A stretch of DNA of 36,073 bases from JAEULH01 sp034382075 (GTDB lineage: Bacteria; Pseudomonadota; Alphaproteobacteria; Rhodospirillales; Defluviicoccaceae). A program made the translations under genes and the position numbers. The notes beneath the pieces are model-generated. The model had not been told where the DNA came from, did not search any database, and was given only the letters and a program-made list of their open reading frames with translations. Positions 1 through 7,963 of the stretch are shown piece by piece; within the stretch, counting starts at the first letter, position 1; each line of letters opens with the position of its first letter. The stretch covers positions 1-36,073 of the forward strand of contig JAXMOZ010000030.1 of assembly GCA_034382075.1 (NCBI GenBank), in the 5' to 3' direction.

Positions 1-26
1 CGCAACCTGCATCCTGGAGATGGCGC

Positions 27-902
27 ATGTTCAAGGGCTCGATCGTAGCGCTAATTACCCCATTTAGGGAAGAATCGTTTGACGAGGCTGCGTACCGGTC
101 GTTGATCGAATGGCATCTCGAGGAAGGCACCGACGGCTTCGTGGCCTGCGGCACCACCGGGGAATCGCCGACGCTGTCCCATGACGAGCATCGCCATGTG
201 GTCGAGACCTGCGTCGCCGCCGCCGCCGGCCGCGCCCCGGTGATCGCCGGCACCGGCTCCAACTCCACCGCCGAGGCCATCGCGCTGACACAGCATGCCG
301 AAAAGGCCGGCGCCGACGCAGTGCTGATCGTCACACCCTATTACAACAAGCCGGGGCAGGAGGGGCTCTACCGCCACTTCAAGGCGATCCACGATGCAAG
401 CGGGGTGCCGATCATCATTTACAACATCCCCGGGCGCTGCGTGATCGACATGAGCGTCGAAACCATGGCCAGGCTTGCGGAGTTGCCGCGGATCATCGGC
501 GTCAAGGACGCCACCGCCGACCTCACCCGGCCCATCCGCACCCGGCTCGCCATCGGCGCCGACTTTTGTCAGCTCTCCGGCGAGGACGCGACGGCGCTGC
601 CGTTCCTCGCCGCTGGCGGTCACGGCTGCATCTCGGTGTCCGCCAACGTCGCCCCGGCCGCCTGCGCGCGGATGCAGAAGGCCTGGCGCGACGGCGACGT
701 CGCCTCCGCCAGCCGGCTCAGGGACGAGCTCCAACCGCTGCACGCGGCGATGTTCTGCGAAAGCAACCCGATCCCGGTGAAGTACGCGGCCAGCCTGCTC
801 GGCAAGTGCGCGCCGGAGGTGCGCCTGCCGCTGCAGCCGATCGGCGATCCCAGCAGGAAGCTCGTCGAGAACGCAATGCGCGCCGCCGGGCTCGTCAATT
901 GA
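27..902 (+). CDS. dapA: 4-hydroxy-tetrahydrodipicolinate synthase
   Basis: Condenses pyruvate with aspartate-semialdehyde, the first committed step of the diaminopimelate/lysine pathway, in the cytoplasm. The 291-residue TIM barrel is full length for the family. The signature GTTGES lies at residues 42-47, the proton-relay tyrosine is Y132 in IIIYNIPGR, R137 should bind substrate, and the Schiff-base lysine is K160 in IIGVKDAT. The ATG is preceded by GGAGA at 16-20 with a 6-nt gap. smpB follows after 23 nt in the same direction, so the two are probably cotranscribed. The next enzyme of the pathway, dapB, lies at the other end of the window and is not linked in an operon. Identification is firm from motifs. 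Confidence 0.97.
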   Translation: MFKGSIVALITPFREESFDEAAYRSLIEWHLEEGTDGFVACGTTGESPTLSHDEHRHVVETCVAAAAGRAPVIAGTGSNSTAEAIALTQHAEKAGADAVLIVTPYYNKPGQEGLYRHFKAIHDASGVPIIIYNIPGRCVIDMSVETMARLAELPRIIGVKDATADLTRPIRTRLAIGADFCQLSGEDATALPFLAAGGHGCISVSANVAPAACARMQKAWRDGDVASASRLRDELQPLHAAMFCESNPIPVKYAASLLGKCAPEVRLPLQPIGDPSRKLVENAMRAAGLVN

Positions 903-925
903 CCCTTCCGGGCATGTAGGGTCCC

Positions 926-1411
926 GTGGCCGGGAAGGACAAGAAAAGGAGCCTGATCGCCAGCGGGACCGTCGCCCAGAACCGGCGCGCCCGCCACGAC
1001 TACGCCATCGACGAGAAGTTCGAGGCCGGCGTCGCCCTGGCCGGCACCGAGGTGAAGTCGCTGCGCCGCGGCCATGGCTCCATCACCGAGGCCTACGCCG
1101 GCGACAAGGGCGGCGAACTCTACCTGTTCAATGCGCACATCCCGGAGTACGAGGCCGGCAAGATCTTCGGCCACGAGCCGCGGCGCCCGCGCAAGCTGCT
1201 CATGCGCCGGCGCGAGATCGCCAAGCTGATCATCGCCATCCGCCGCGAGGGCATGACGCTGATCCCGCTTGCGATCTACTTCAACCAAAGGGGCATGGCG
1301 AAAGTTTCCTTGGCCCTGGCCAAGGGCAAGCAGAAGGCCGACAAGCGCGCGGCGATCAAGGACCGCGACTGGCAACGGCAGAAATCCCGGCTGCTGCACG
1401 AGCGCGGGTAG
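926..1411 (+). CDS. smpB: SsrA-binding protein SmpB
   Basis: Small basic protein that binds tmRNA and delivers it to stalled ribosomes for trans-translation. The 161 residues match the family length. Typical segments are visible: the N-terminal NRRARHDYAIDEKFEAGVAL, then GTEVKSLR, then AYFNQRG-like text (IYFNQRGMAKVSLALAKGKQ), and the basic C-terminal tail beginning KADKRAAIKDRDWQR that folds into the decoding centre. The start is GTG at 926 with only a weak AGGG upstream. No ATG gives a better start, because the ATG at 914 is followed at once by a stop. It follows dapA closely. The ssrA gene itself was not found in this window. Confidence 0.96.
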   Translation: MAGKDKKRSLIASGTVAQNRRARHDYAIDEKFEAGVALAGTEVKSLRRGHGSITEAYAGDKGGELYLFNAHIPEYEAGKIFGHEPRRPRKLLMRRREIAKLIIAIRREGMTLIPLAIYFNQRGMAKVSLALAKGKQKADKRAAIKDRDWQRQKSRLLHERG

Positions 1412-1458
1412 CCGCACCTGCACCGAACGCCACGGGCGATGATGTCGTTCTGGACGTC

Positions 1459-1519
1459 ATGGCCGCACTTGTTGCGGCCATCCACGCCTTCCGTGGACCC
1501 CCGGAACAAGTCCGGGGGT
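1459..1519. repeat. Cluster of three adjacent hairpins (dispersed palindromic repeat)
   Basis: Three perfect inverted repeats stand side by side, each with a 5-nt loop: stem 1459-1467/1473-1481 (loop CTTGT), stem 1481-1486/1492-1497 (loop CCTTC) and stem 1497-1505/1511-1519 (loop ACAAG, which is CTTGT on the other strand). They fill part of the 346-bp gap between smpB and the SDR gene. No T-run follows, so this is more like a REP-type dispersed element than a simple terminator. A related degenerate copy lies at 22864-22906. The rest of the gap (1520-1757) shows no gene. Confidence 0.7.
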
Positions 1520-1757
1520 GACGGATGAGAGGCTGGAGAGGACGGGAACTGGTTCGGTGGCGCGGGTGCTGGTGCGTCAACCCGATCACAAACCGCTCTA
1601 TCGGCGGACGCCGCCGTCGCCTCGCCTGATCGGTCCTCTGGCCGCTTGACGCCCGGTCCGGCGAGGGACATCTCCCAGCCTTCTCAGCACGGACGATGCG
1701 GCCCTGGCGGCTCGGGCGCTTTGCCAAGGCGGTCGGATCGCAGGTAGGAGGATAGCA

Positions 1758-2453
1758 ATGGCGGCGAAGTCTCGGGTCCTCGTCACCGGCGGCAACCGCG
1801 GTATCGGCCTTGCGATCGTCGAACGCTTCGCCAAGGAAGGACACTCCGTCCTGCTGGCGGCGCGCGACCTTGCGGCCGGAGAGGCGGAAGCCTCCCGGTT
1901 GCGAGCTGAGAGCCTCGACGTCCGGGCGCTTCGCCTGGACGTCGGCGAAGAGGCCAGCGTCGAAGCCGCCCTGGCCGAGCTTGACGGGGCGGCGGCGCAG
2001 GTTTCCGTCCTCGTCAACAACGCCGGGATCTTGCCCGAGGGAACGCTCCTGGACATGCCTTGGGCGGACGTGGCTGCGAGCTTCGCGGTGAACGTGATGG
2101 GGCCGCTGAGGGTGGCGCGCGGCCTGGCGCCGGCGATGGCGGAACGAGGATATGGGCGGATCGTCAACGTCTCGTCCGGCTGGGGCTCGTTCGCCGAAGG
2201 GCTCGACGGACCCGGCGTCTACGGCGTGACCAAGGCGGCACTGAACGCGCTTACGGTGCGGCTCGCGCGCGAACTGCCGGAGGCGGTCAAGGTCAACGCC
2301 ATGTGCCCGGGATGGGTCCGCACCCGCATGGGTGGCGCCGGCGCGCCGCGAACCCCAGAGGAGGCTGCCGACACGGCCTACTGGCTCGGCACCCTTGCGG
2401 ACGACGGGCCGAGCGGCGGGTTCTTTCGCGACCGCCGGCTCATCGCCTGGTGA
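1758..2453 (+). CDS. SDR-family NAD(P)-dependent oxidoreductase
   Basis: Cytosolic Rossmann-fold dehydrogenase of the classical short-chain type, 231 residues. The cofactor motif TGGNRGIG is at 10-17, NNAG at 87-90, and the catalytic set is S139/S140, Y155 and K159 (YGVTK). Layout and the C-terminal MCPGWVRTRMGG resemble carbonyl-reductase-like SDRs that use NADPH. The substrate cannot be read from the sequence. The ATG has an excellent AGGAGG at 1746-1751, six bases upstream. It is followed after 137 nt by a carboxymuconolactone-decarboxylase-like gene on the same strand. No functional link is obvious. Confidence 0.9.
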   Translation: MAAKSRVLVTGGNRGIGLAIVERFAKEGHSVLLAARDLAAGEAEASRLRAESLDVRALRLDVGEEASVEAALAELDGAAAQVSVLVNNAGILPEGTLLDMPWADVAASFAVNVMGPLRVARGLAPAMAERGYGRIVNVSSGWGSFAEGLDGPGVYGVTKAALNALTVRLARELPEAVKVNAMCPGWVRTRMGGAGAPRTPEEAADTAYWLGTLADDGPSGGFFRDRRLIAW

Positions 2454-2590
2454 CCGCGTCCGCCGCCTGCTTCACGGGCGGTCGGCGGGAGCCGCGGCAA
2501 CCGCGTCCGCCACTGCCCGGCGCAGCCACTGGTGCCCGGGATCGGCCTCCTGGCGGGCCCGCCTTTCAGCAGGATTGGGAGAGACTACCC

Positions 2591-3052
2591 ATGACAGAAC
2601 CGACCGCAGGCGCTACCAGCTCGGGGCAGGGAGCAGAGCCGACCGCCCAGCCGGTCCGCCGCGACCGCCACGCTATCGGGCTGGAGATGCTTCAAGCCGT
2701 CGATGGACGCGAGGGCCAGGCGGTGGTGGCGGCGCTTGCGGAGATTTGTCCCGATTTCGCGCGTTACCTGGTCGAGTTCCCCTTCGGCGACATCTATGCG
2801 CGGTCGGGGCTGGACCTGCGGTCGCGCGAGATCGCCACGATCGCCGCCCTCACCACCCTGGGCCACGCCCGACCGCAACTCGAGGTGCACGTCGCCGCAG
2901 GGCTGAACGTCGGCCTAAGCCGGGAAGAGATCATCGAGATCGTCATGCAGATGGCGGTCTATGCCGGCTTTCCCGCCGCCATCAACGGGCTGGTGGCGGC
3001 GCAAGCCGTGTTCGAGCGCCACGCCGCAGCGGCCGAAGAAGGGGCGCGGTAA
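2591..3052 (+). CDS. Carboxymuconolactone decarboxylase-like (CMD) family protein
   Basis: An all-helical protein of 153 residues in the CMD/AhpD superfamily. The core runs from about residue 45 to 140, with FPFGDIYARSGLDLRSREI, then ALTTLGHARPQLEVHVAAGL, then GLSREEIIEIVMQ. It lacks the CxxC pair of AhpD peroxidases, so it is closer to the PcaC-like branch. The rest of a protocatechuate pathway is absent here, so a role in aromatic degradation is not shown. The first 25 residues are polar and probably disordered. The ATG at 2591 was chosen because GGGAG at 2577-2581 stands before it; longer readings of this frame run through the SDR gene. It converges with the uracil-DNA glycosylase gene. 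Confidence 0.88.
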   Translation: MTEPTAGATSSGQGAEPTAQPVRRDRHAIGLEMLQAVDGREGQAVVAALAEICPDFARYLVEFPFGDIYARSGLDLRSREIATIAALTTLGHARPQLEVHVAAGLNVGLSREEIIEIVMQMAVYAGFPAAINGLVAAQAVFERHAAAAEEGAR

Positions 3053-3114
3053 GGGATGATGGCCTGGAAACGCTGATCCACCGGGAAGATCCGCTTGATC
3101 GTCCGCTGCCTCGG

Positions 3115-3804
3115 TCAGTCCGCCCACTCACAACCTTTCGCCACCCCCGCCGCCGCCGCGGCCTCGGCCACCGCCGCCTGGAACATCGCGGGCGTCAGCC
3201 GGCCGGTGTTGGTGTTGAGCCGGGAGCAGTGGTAACTGTCGATCAGCGCCAAGCCGCCCGGCAGATCGTGGCGGGCGCCGTGCCCGAACGGGAAGGCGCT
3301 GCGGCGGAGAGAGAAGCAGGCCAGTACCGCGTCGTGGGCGATGCTGCCCAAGGCGAGGATCGCGGAGAGCCGGGTCATCGCTGCCAGCTCCGCGGCGAGG
3401 AAGCGGCGGCAGCCTTCGATCTCGGTGCGGACCGGCTTGTTGTCGGGGGGAACGCAGCGCACGGCGTTGGTGATGCGGCAGTGGGTGAGCACCAAGCCGT
3501 CACCGGGGTCGGCGTTGTAGACGCCGGCGGCAAGGCCCGTGGCGAGAAGGATCTCGTAGAGGAGGACGCCGGCGAAGTCGCCGGTGAACGGCCGGCCCGT
3601 TCGGTTGGCCCCTCGCAGGCCGGGGGCGAGGCCGACGATCAGAATCGGCGCATCGAGCGGGCCGAACGAAGGGACCGGCGCCGCGTGCCAGTCGGGATGA
3701 GCGGTGCGGCACTCCAGCCTGAGGGCGCGCAGCCTCGGACAGATGGGGCAGTCGGGATCGGGACCGAGCGGCGGTGGGGCGAGGGGCCCGCCCCGATCAG
3801 GCAT
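3115..3804 (-). CDS. Uracil-DNA glycosylase, family 5 (UDGb-like)
   Basis: DNA repair enzyme that removes uracil, and often other deaminated bases, from DNA. The 229 residues carry the family-5 signature GLAPGLRGANRTGRPFTGD at about 58-76 and the second active-site segment YHCSRLNTNTGRLT at about 191-204. Cysteines C19, C22, C117 and C132 are placed to hold a [4Fe-4S] cluster. Oddly, the second motif reads H-C-S where family members as I recall them have H-P-S. The ATG at 3804 overlaps the stop of the upstream NYN gene by eight bases (ATGCCTGA), which argues for translational coupling. Longer readings of the frame enter the NYN gene and are not believed. Confidence 0.92.
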   Translation of the reverse strand: MPDRGGPLAPPPLGPDPDCPICPRLRALRLECRTAHPDWHAAPVPSFGPLDAPILIVGLAPGLRGANRTGRPFTGDFAGVLLYEILLATGLAAGVYNADPGDGLVLTHCRITNAVRCVPPDNKPVRTEIEGCRRFLAAELAAMTRLSAILALGSIAHDAVLACFSLRRSAFPFGHGARHDLPGGLALIDSYHCSRLNTNTGRLTPAMFQAAVAEAAAAAGVAKGCEWAD

Positions 3805-4414
3805 CCTCGAGGAGCGACATCGGCCCCTGGGGCGGATTGTTGTTCGTATTCGCCTGCGCCGGGGCGTTGCGGTCCTCGCGGCCGGGGAGGATGCGCTGGA
3901 TCGACGGCTGCAGGTCGAGGAGTTCGAGGAAGTTGTCGGCCTGGCGGCGAAGCTCGTCGGCAACCATCGGCGGCTTCGAGCGGATGGTGCTCACCACCGT
4001 CACCCGCACCCCGCGCCGCTGAATGGCTTCCACCAGCCGGCGGAAGTCGCCGTCACCGGAGAACAAGACCACGTGGTCGAGATGCTCGGCCATCTCCATG
4101 ACATCGATGGCCAGCTCGATGTCCATGTTGCCCTTGATCTTGCGCTGGCCGAAGGCGTCGGTGAACTCCTTGGTCGGCTTCGTCACCATCGTGTAGCCGT
4201 TGTAGTCGAGCCAGTCGATCAGCGGCCGGATGGGGGAATATTCCTGATCTTCGATCAGCGCCGTGTAATAGAAGGCGCGGATGAGGTGGCCTTTTGCGGC
4301 GAACAACTCCAGAAGGCGCTTGTAATCGATGTCGAAGGCCAGCGCCTTGGCGGCGGCATACAAGTTCGATCCGTCGATAAACAAACCAATGCGCTCTTGA
4401 GGATAAAATAACAT
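3797..4414 (-). CDS. NYN-domain (LabA/DUF88-like) putative RNase
   Basis: PIN-like NYN-domain protein of about 205 residues, expected to be a metal-dependent RNase. The fold's acidic residues are seen in GLFIDGSNLY near the N terminus, in GNMDIELAIDVMEM in the middle and in LFSGDGDFRRL; the central strand VRVTVVSTIRSKPP follows. The C-terminal 40 residues (QANTNNNPPQGPM) are low complexity. The start is uncertain: ATG at 4414 gives the conserved MLFYPQERIG opening, while ATG 4432 (GAAGG upstream) and GTG 4441 are also in frame. It overlaps the downstream glycosylase gene by 8 nt and diverges from folK. Pairing with a DNA repair gene suggests a nucleic-acid role, but that is inference. Confidence 0.88.
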   Translation of the reverse strand: MLFYPQERIGLFIDGSNLYAAAKALAFDIDYKRLLELFAAKGHLIRAFYYTALIEDQEYSPIRPLIDWLDYNGYTMVTKPTKEFTDAFGQRKIKGNMDIELAIDVMEMAEHLDHVVLFSGDGDFRRLVEAIQRRGVRVTVVSTIRSKPPMVADELRRQADNFLELLDLQPSIQRILPGREDRNAPAQANTNNNPPQGPMSLLEDA

Positions 4415-4554
4415 CCGGTTCGATCCTGCCATCGCCTTCACATGATCAGTGCGGCCGATTAGGCCACTGGTGCGAGCTGTTGTGCCCCTTGTTTTGCGTG
4501 CAGGGCCTCAACTTATTCAGGTACATAAGGCGAACCCCGGCCCCTGGCAAGACA

Positions 4555-5073
4555 ATGAGCCCCGACCTCCCGCAGATTTTCGTGGCCATCGGCGCCAACC
4601 TGGCGAGCCCCCGGTTCGGCACGCCCCCCGGTTCCTTCGCCGCCGCGCTCCGCCTGCTCGGCGCCGACGGCGTCGAGATCGTGCGCGTCTCGCGCTGGTA
4701 CCGCAGCCCGCCACTGCCGCCCTCGGCCCAGCCACACTATATCAACGGAGTGATCGCGGTTCGTTCCGGGCACGCGCCCGAGGATTTGCTGTCACGTCTG
4801 CATCGGGTGGAGGGGGCGTTCGGCCGGGTCAGGGGCGAGCGCAACGCGGCGCGCAGTCTCGATCTCGACCTTCTCGCCTACGGCGACGCGGTGATTGCCG
4901 GCGGCGCCGGCGGCCTGGAGGTGCCCCACCCACGCCTGAGCGAGCGGGCGTTCGTGCTGTTGCCGTGGGCCGAGCTGTCGCCGGCATGGAGGCATCCGCT
5001 GAGCGGGCTGACGGTGGCCGAGATGATCGCAAGGCTCCCGCCGGGGCAGGAAATCGAGGTGTTGGGCCGCTGA
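4555..5073 (+). CDS. folK: 2-amino-4-hydroxy-6-hydroxymethyldihydropteridine diphosphokinase
   Basis: Transfers pyrophosphate from ATP to hydroxymethyl-dihydropterin in folate synthesis. The 172 residues include AIGANL at 11-16, the loop RVRGERNAARSLDLDLLAYG at 91-110 with the magnesium-binding D103 and D105, and PHPRLSERAFVLLPWAEL from 124. These are the classic HPPK features. The ATG at 4555 is used; a TTG at 4480 is in frame but adds 25 residues unlike the family. No strong ribosome site precedes it. The 140-bp divergent gap to the NYN gene probably holds promoters for both. folP and folB are not adjacent. Confidence 0.94.
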   Translation: MSPDLPQIFVAIGANLASPRFGTPPGSFAAALRLLGADGVEIVRVSRWYRSPPLPPSAQPHYINGVIAVRSGHAPEDLLSRLHRVEGAFGRVRGERNAARSLDLDLLAYGDAVIAGGAGGLEVPHPRLSERAFVLLPWAELSPAWRHPLSGLTVAEMIARLPPGQEIEVLGR

Positions 5074-5165
5074 TGTCGTCGTCTCGGGCGGAGTAATTGC
5101 GTCGAGGCGGTGTTGTCGGCAAGATACCGAGCAAGGGACGTCTACTCTGAGGGAGATTTGACCGC

Positions 5166-5681
5166 ATGGCGCGCGTTACCGTTGAGGATTGCGTAACCAG
5201 GGTTCCCAATCGCTTCGAGTTGGTCATGGTGGCCGCGCAGCGGGGGAGAAACATCGGCGCGGGCGCTCCGCTCACGCTCGACCGCGACAACGACAAGAAT
5301 GCCGTCGTGGCCCTGCGCGAGATCGCCGAGGCCAAGGTCGATCTGAAGGAGCTGGAGAACGGGTTGATTCGCGGCTTGCAGACGGTTGTCGAGGCGGACG
5401 AGCCCGAAGGCGAAGAGATGGACCTGCTGCCGATCAGCGAGGAGGTGGCAGAGGAGCTGGGCGAGGCCCGTGGCGAAGCCCGCGCCGATCAGGTGATGAG
5501 CGAGGACGAGCTGCATTTCGAGGACGATGCCGTCGCCGCCCAGGATATCGCCGACGACCTCGATCTCGAACTCGGCAGCGTCGATGCGGCGGACGACGAC
5601 GCGGCGGAGGACGAAGAGGGGGAGGACGACGAGGGGGGCGCCGCCGAGTCCGATGAAGGAGAGGAGCCCGGCCCGTTCTAA
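5166..5681 (+). CDS. rpoZ: RNA polymerase omega subunit with long acidic tail
   Basis: Small subunit that helps assemble the beta' subunit of RNA polymerase. The conserved fold is at residues 1-60 (MARVTVEDCVTRVPNRFELV, then AQRGR, then DNDKNAVVALREIAE). After about residue 75 the protein becomes a long acidic extension ending in a run of D, E and G residues, which brings it to 171 residues against 91 in E. coli. The ATG has GAGGGAG at 5149-5155. rsh follows after 26 nt, the usual rpoZ-spoT arrangement, and omega is known to contribute to ppGpp binding on RNA polymerase in E. coli, so the pairing makes sense. Confidence 0.94.
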   Translation: MARVTVEDCVTRVPNRFELVMVAAQRGRNIGAGAPLTLDRDNDKNAVVALREIAEAKVDLKELENGLIRGLQTVVEADEPEGEEMDLLPISEEVAEELGEARGEARADQVMSEDELHFEDDAVAAQDIADDLDLELGSVDAADDDAAEDEEGEDDEGGAAESDEGEEPGPF

Positions 5682-5707
5682 CCCAGGCTCCACAATCAGG
5701 CCCCGCC

Positions 5708-7855
5708 ATGATCCGGCAATTCGAGCTGGTCGAGCGCGTCAAGGGATACGACCCGTGCGTTGACGAGGAGGCGCTGAACCGCGGCTACGTCTTCGCGATG
5801 AAGGCCCACGGCAACCAGCGCCGCGCCTCGGGCGACCCCTATTTCTCGCATCCTCTCGAAGTCGCCGGCATCCTCACCGACTACCGGCTGGACACCGCCT
5901 CGATCGTCACCGGCCTGCTGCACGACACCATCGAGGACACCCAGGCGACCGTCGAGGAGATCCGCTACCTGTTCGGCGACGAGGTCGCCCGGCTGGTCGA
6001 CGGGGTCACCAAGCTCACCCGCATCGAGCTGCAATCGGAACGGGCGTCGCAGGCGGAGAACTTCCGCAAGCTGGTGCTGGCGATGTCGGAGGACATCCGC
6101 GTCCTCCTGGTCAAGCTCGCCGACCGGCTGCACAACATGCGCACGCTCAGGCACATCCGCGATCCGGAGAAGCGGCGGCGGATCGCCCACGAGACCATGG
6201 ACATCTATGCTCCGCTTGCCGAACGCATCGGCATGCAGGAGATGAAGAACGAGCTGGAAGATCTCGCCTTCGCCGAGATCAACCCGCATGCGCGGGACTC
6301 GATCCTGGCCCGGCTCAGTTTCCTCCGCGACCAGGGCGGCGACCTCATCGCCCGGATCATCGACGAGCTGCAGACCACCATCGGCGCCGGCGGCATCAAG
6401 GCCGACGTCGCCGGCCGGGAGAAGACCGCCTTCTCCATCTGGCGGAAGATGCAGCGCAACAACCTCGGCTTCGAGCAGCTCTGCGACATCATGGCGTTTC
6501 GCGTGATCGTCGAGACGGTCGACGACTGCTACCGGACCCTGGGCAGCGTCCATCACGCCTATCCGGTGATCCCCGGCCGCTTCAAGGACTACATCTCGAC
6601 GCCGAAACCCAACGGCTACCGCTCGTTGCACACCGCCGTGCTGGGCCCCGAGGGGCACCGGATCGAGATCCAGATCCGCACCCGGGAGATGCATGCGGTC
6701 GCCGAGCGGGGCGTGGCGGCCCACTGGCACTACAAGCAGCACGTCAGCCACACCAATGGCCGCCAGTACCGCTGGCTGCGCGAGCTGCTGGAGATCCTGG
6801 AGCATGCGGTGGGCCCCGAGGAGTTTCTCGAGCACACCAAGCTCGAGATGTTCCAGGACGAGGTGTTCTGCTTCACCCCCAAGGGCGACCTGATCAACCT
6901 GCCGGTGGGGGCGACGCCGGTCGATTTCGCCTACGCCGTCCACTCCGAGGTCGGCGACAAGTGCGTCGGCGCCAAGATCAACGGCCGGCTGATGCCGCTG
7001 CGCACGGCGCTGCAGAATGGCGACCAGGTCGAGATCATCACCTCGCGGGCGCAGACGCCGTCGCCGACCTGGGAACGCTTCGTCGTCACCGGCAAGGCGC
7101 GGGCGCGGATCCGCAAGTTCATCCGCTCCAAGGAGCGCGAGCAGTATCTGCAGCTCGGCCGCTCGATCCTCGACCGCGCCTTCAAGGAGGAGGGCTACGA
7201 GTACTCCAACAAGGCGCTGGAGGGAGTGCTCAAGAACTTCAAGCAGCCGACCGTCGACGATCTCTGCGCCCAGGTGGGCGCCGGGCTGCTCACCGGCCGG
7301 CAGGTCATCGAGACCGTCTTTCCCGGCGCGCGGAAGAAGCAGAGCTTCTACGAGAAGGTCATGCCGCTCGCCCGGCGCGGCAAGAAGCTTCCGAAGAAGG
7401 GCTTCAACGTTCCGCTCAAGGGCCTGATCCCTGGCATGGCGGTGCACTTCGCCGGCTGCTGCCATCCCTTGCCCGGCGACCGCATCGTTGGCGTCGTCAC
7501 CACCGGCAAGGGCGTGACCATCCACACCATCGACTGCGACAGCCTGGCCGCCTTCGCCGACGCCCCGGAGCGCTGGATCGACGTGTCGTGGGACGTGGAC
7601 GACGCGGCGGCGGCGATGCACATGAGCCGGCTGCAACTCATCGTCGTCAACGCCCCCGGCAGCCTCGGCAGCCTGACGACGGTGATCGGCAAGAACGAGG
7701 GGAACATCACCAACCTCAAGTTCACCAACCGCACGTCCGAATTCTTCGACATGCTGATCGACATCGAGGTTCGCGACGTCAAACACCTGACCGACATCAT
7801 CGCCGCCCTGCGGGCAACGCCGGCGATCAACTCGGTCGACCGCGCCCGCGGCTAG
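5708..7855 (+). CDS. rsh: Bifunctional (p)ppGpp synthetase/hydrolase, RelA/SpoT family
   Basis: Makes and degrades the stringent-response alarmone (p)ppGpp. The 715 residues contain the full long-RSH order. The HD hydrolase is at about 25-180, with H48, the pair H72-D73 in LLHDTIEDT, and LADRLHNMRT. The synthetase is at about 235-350, with FKDYISTPKPNGYRSLHTAV. The TGS domain is at about 385-445 (VFCFTPKGDLINLPVGATPV). A helical and zinc-finger-like stretch includes HFAGCCHPLPGD, and a C-terminal ACT domain begins near residue 640. Because the HD residues are intact, it should hydrolyse as well as synthesise, as expected for a sole alphaproteobacterial Rsh. It sits 26 nt after rpoZ. Confidence 0.96.
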   Translation: MIRQFELVERVKGYDPCVDEEALNRGYVFAMKAHGNQRRASGDPYFSHPLEVAGILTDYRLDTASIVTGLLHDTIEDTQATVEEIRYLFGDEVARLVDGVTKLTRIELQSERASQAENFRKLVLAMSEDIRVLLVKLADRLHNMRTLRHIRDPEKRRRIAHETMDIYAPLAERIGMQEMKNELEDLAFAEINPHARDSILARLSFLRDQGGDLIARIIDELQTTIGAGGIKADVAGREKTAFSIWRKMQRNNLGFEQLCDIMAFRVIVETVDDCYRTLGSVHHAYPVIPGRFKDYISTPKPNGYRSLHTAVLGPEGHRIEIQIRTREMHAVAERGVAAHWHYKQHVSHTNGRQYRWLRELLEILEHAVGPEEFLEHTKLEMFQDEVFCFTPKGDLINLPVGATPVDFAYAVHSEVGDKCVGAKINGRLMPLRTALQNGDQVEIITSRAQTPSPTWERFVVTGKARARIRKFIRSKEREQYLQLGRSILDRAFKEEGYEYSNKALEGVLKNFKQPTVDDLCAQVGAGLLTGRQVIETVFPGARKKQSFYEKVMPLARRGKKLPKKGFNVPLKGLIPGMAVHFAGCCHPLPGDRIVGVVTTGKGVTIHTIDCDSLAAFADAPERWIDVSWDVDDAAAAMHMSRLQLIVVNAPGSLGSLTTVIGKNEGNITNLKFTNRTSEFFDMLIDIEVRDVKHLTDIIAALRATPAINSVDRARG

Positions 7856-7963
7856 GCCGCTGCCGCCCGTGGCCATCGCCCGCGTTCGGCGCTACAGAAA
7901 CCGCTCAGGCTAGCCTATAACCCTCCGCGACCGCCCCGCCGGCGGCTGAACCCTCAGGTGGAC

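Noticed and set aside
5696..7876. 726-codon open frame antisense to rsh
   Set aside because: Covers exactly a well-defined RSH gene on the other strand; no ribosome site or recognisable motif.
7885..7921. Possible promoter before pdxJ (TATAAC at 7916-7921)
   Set aside because: No -35 box at a suitable distance; the only TTCGGC is about 25 bases away.
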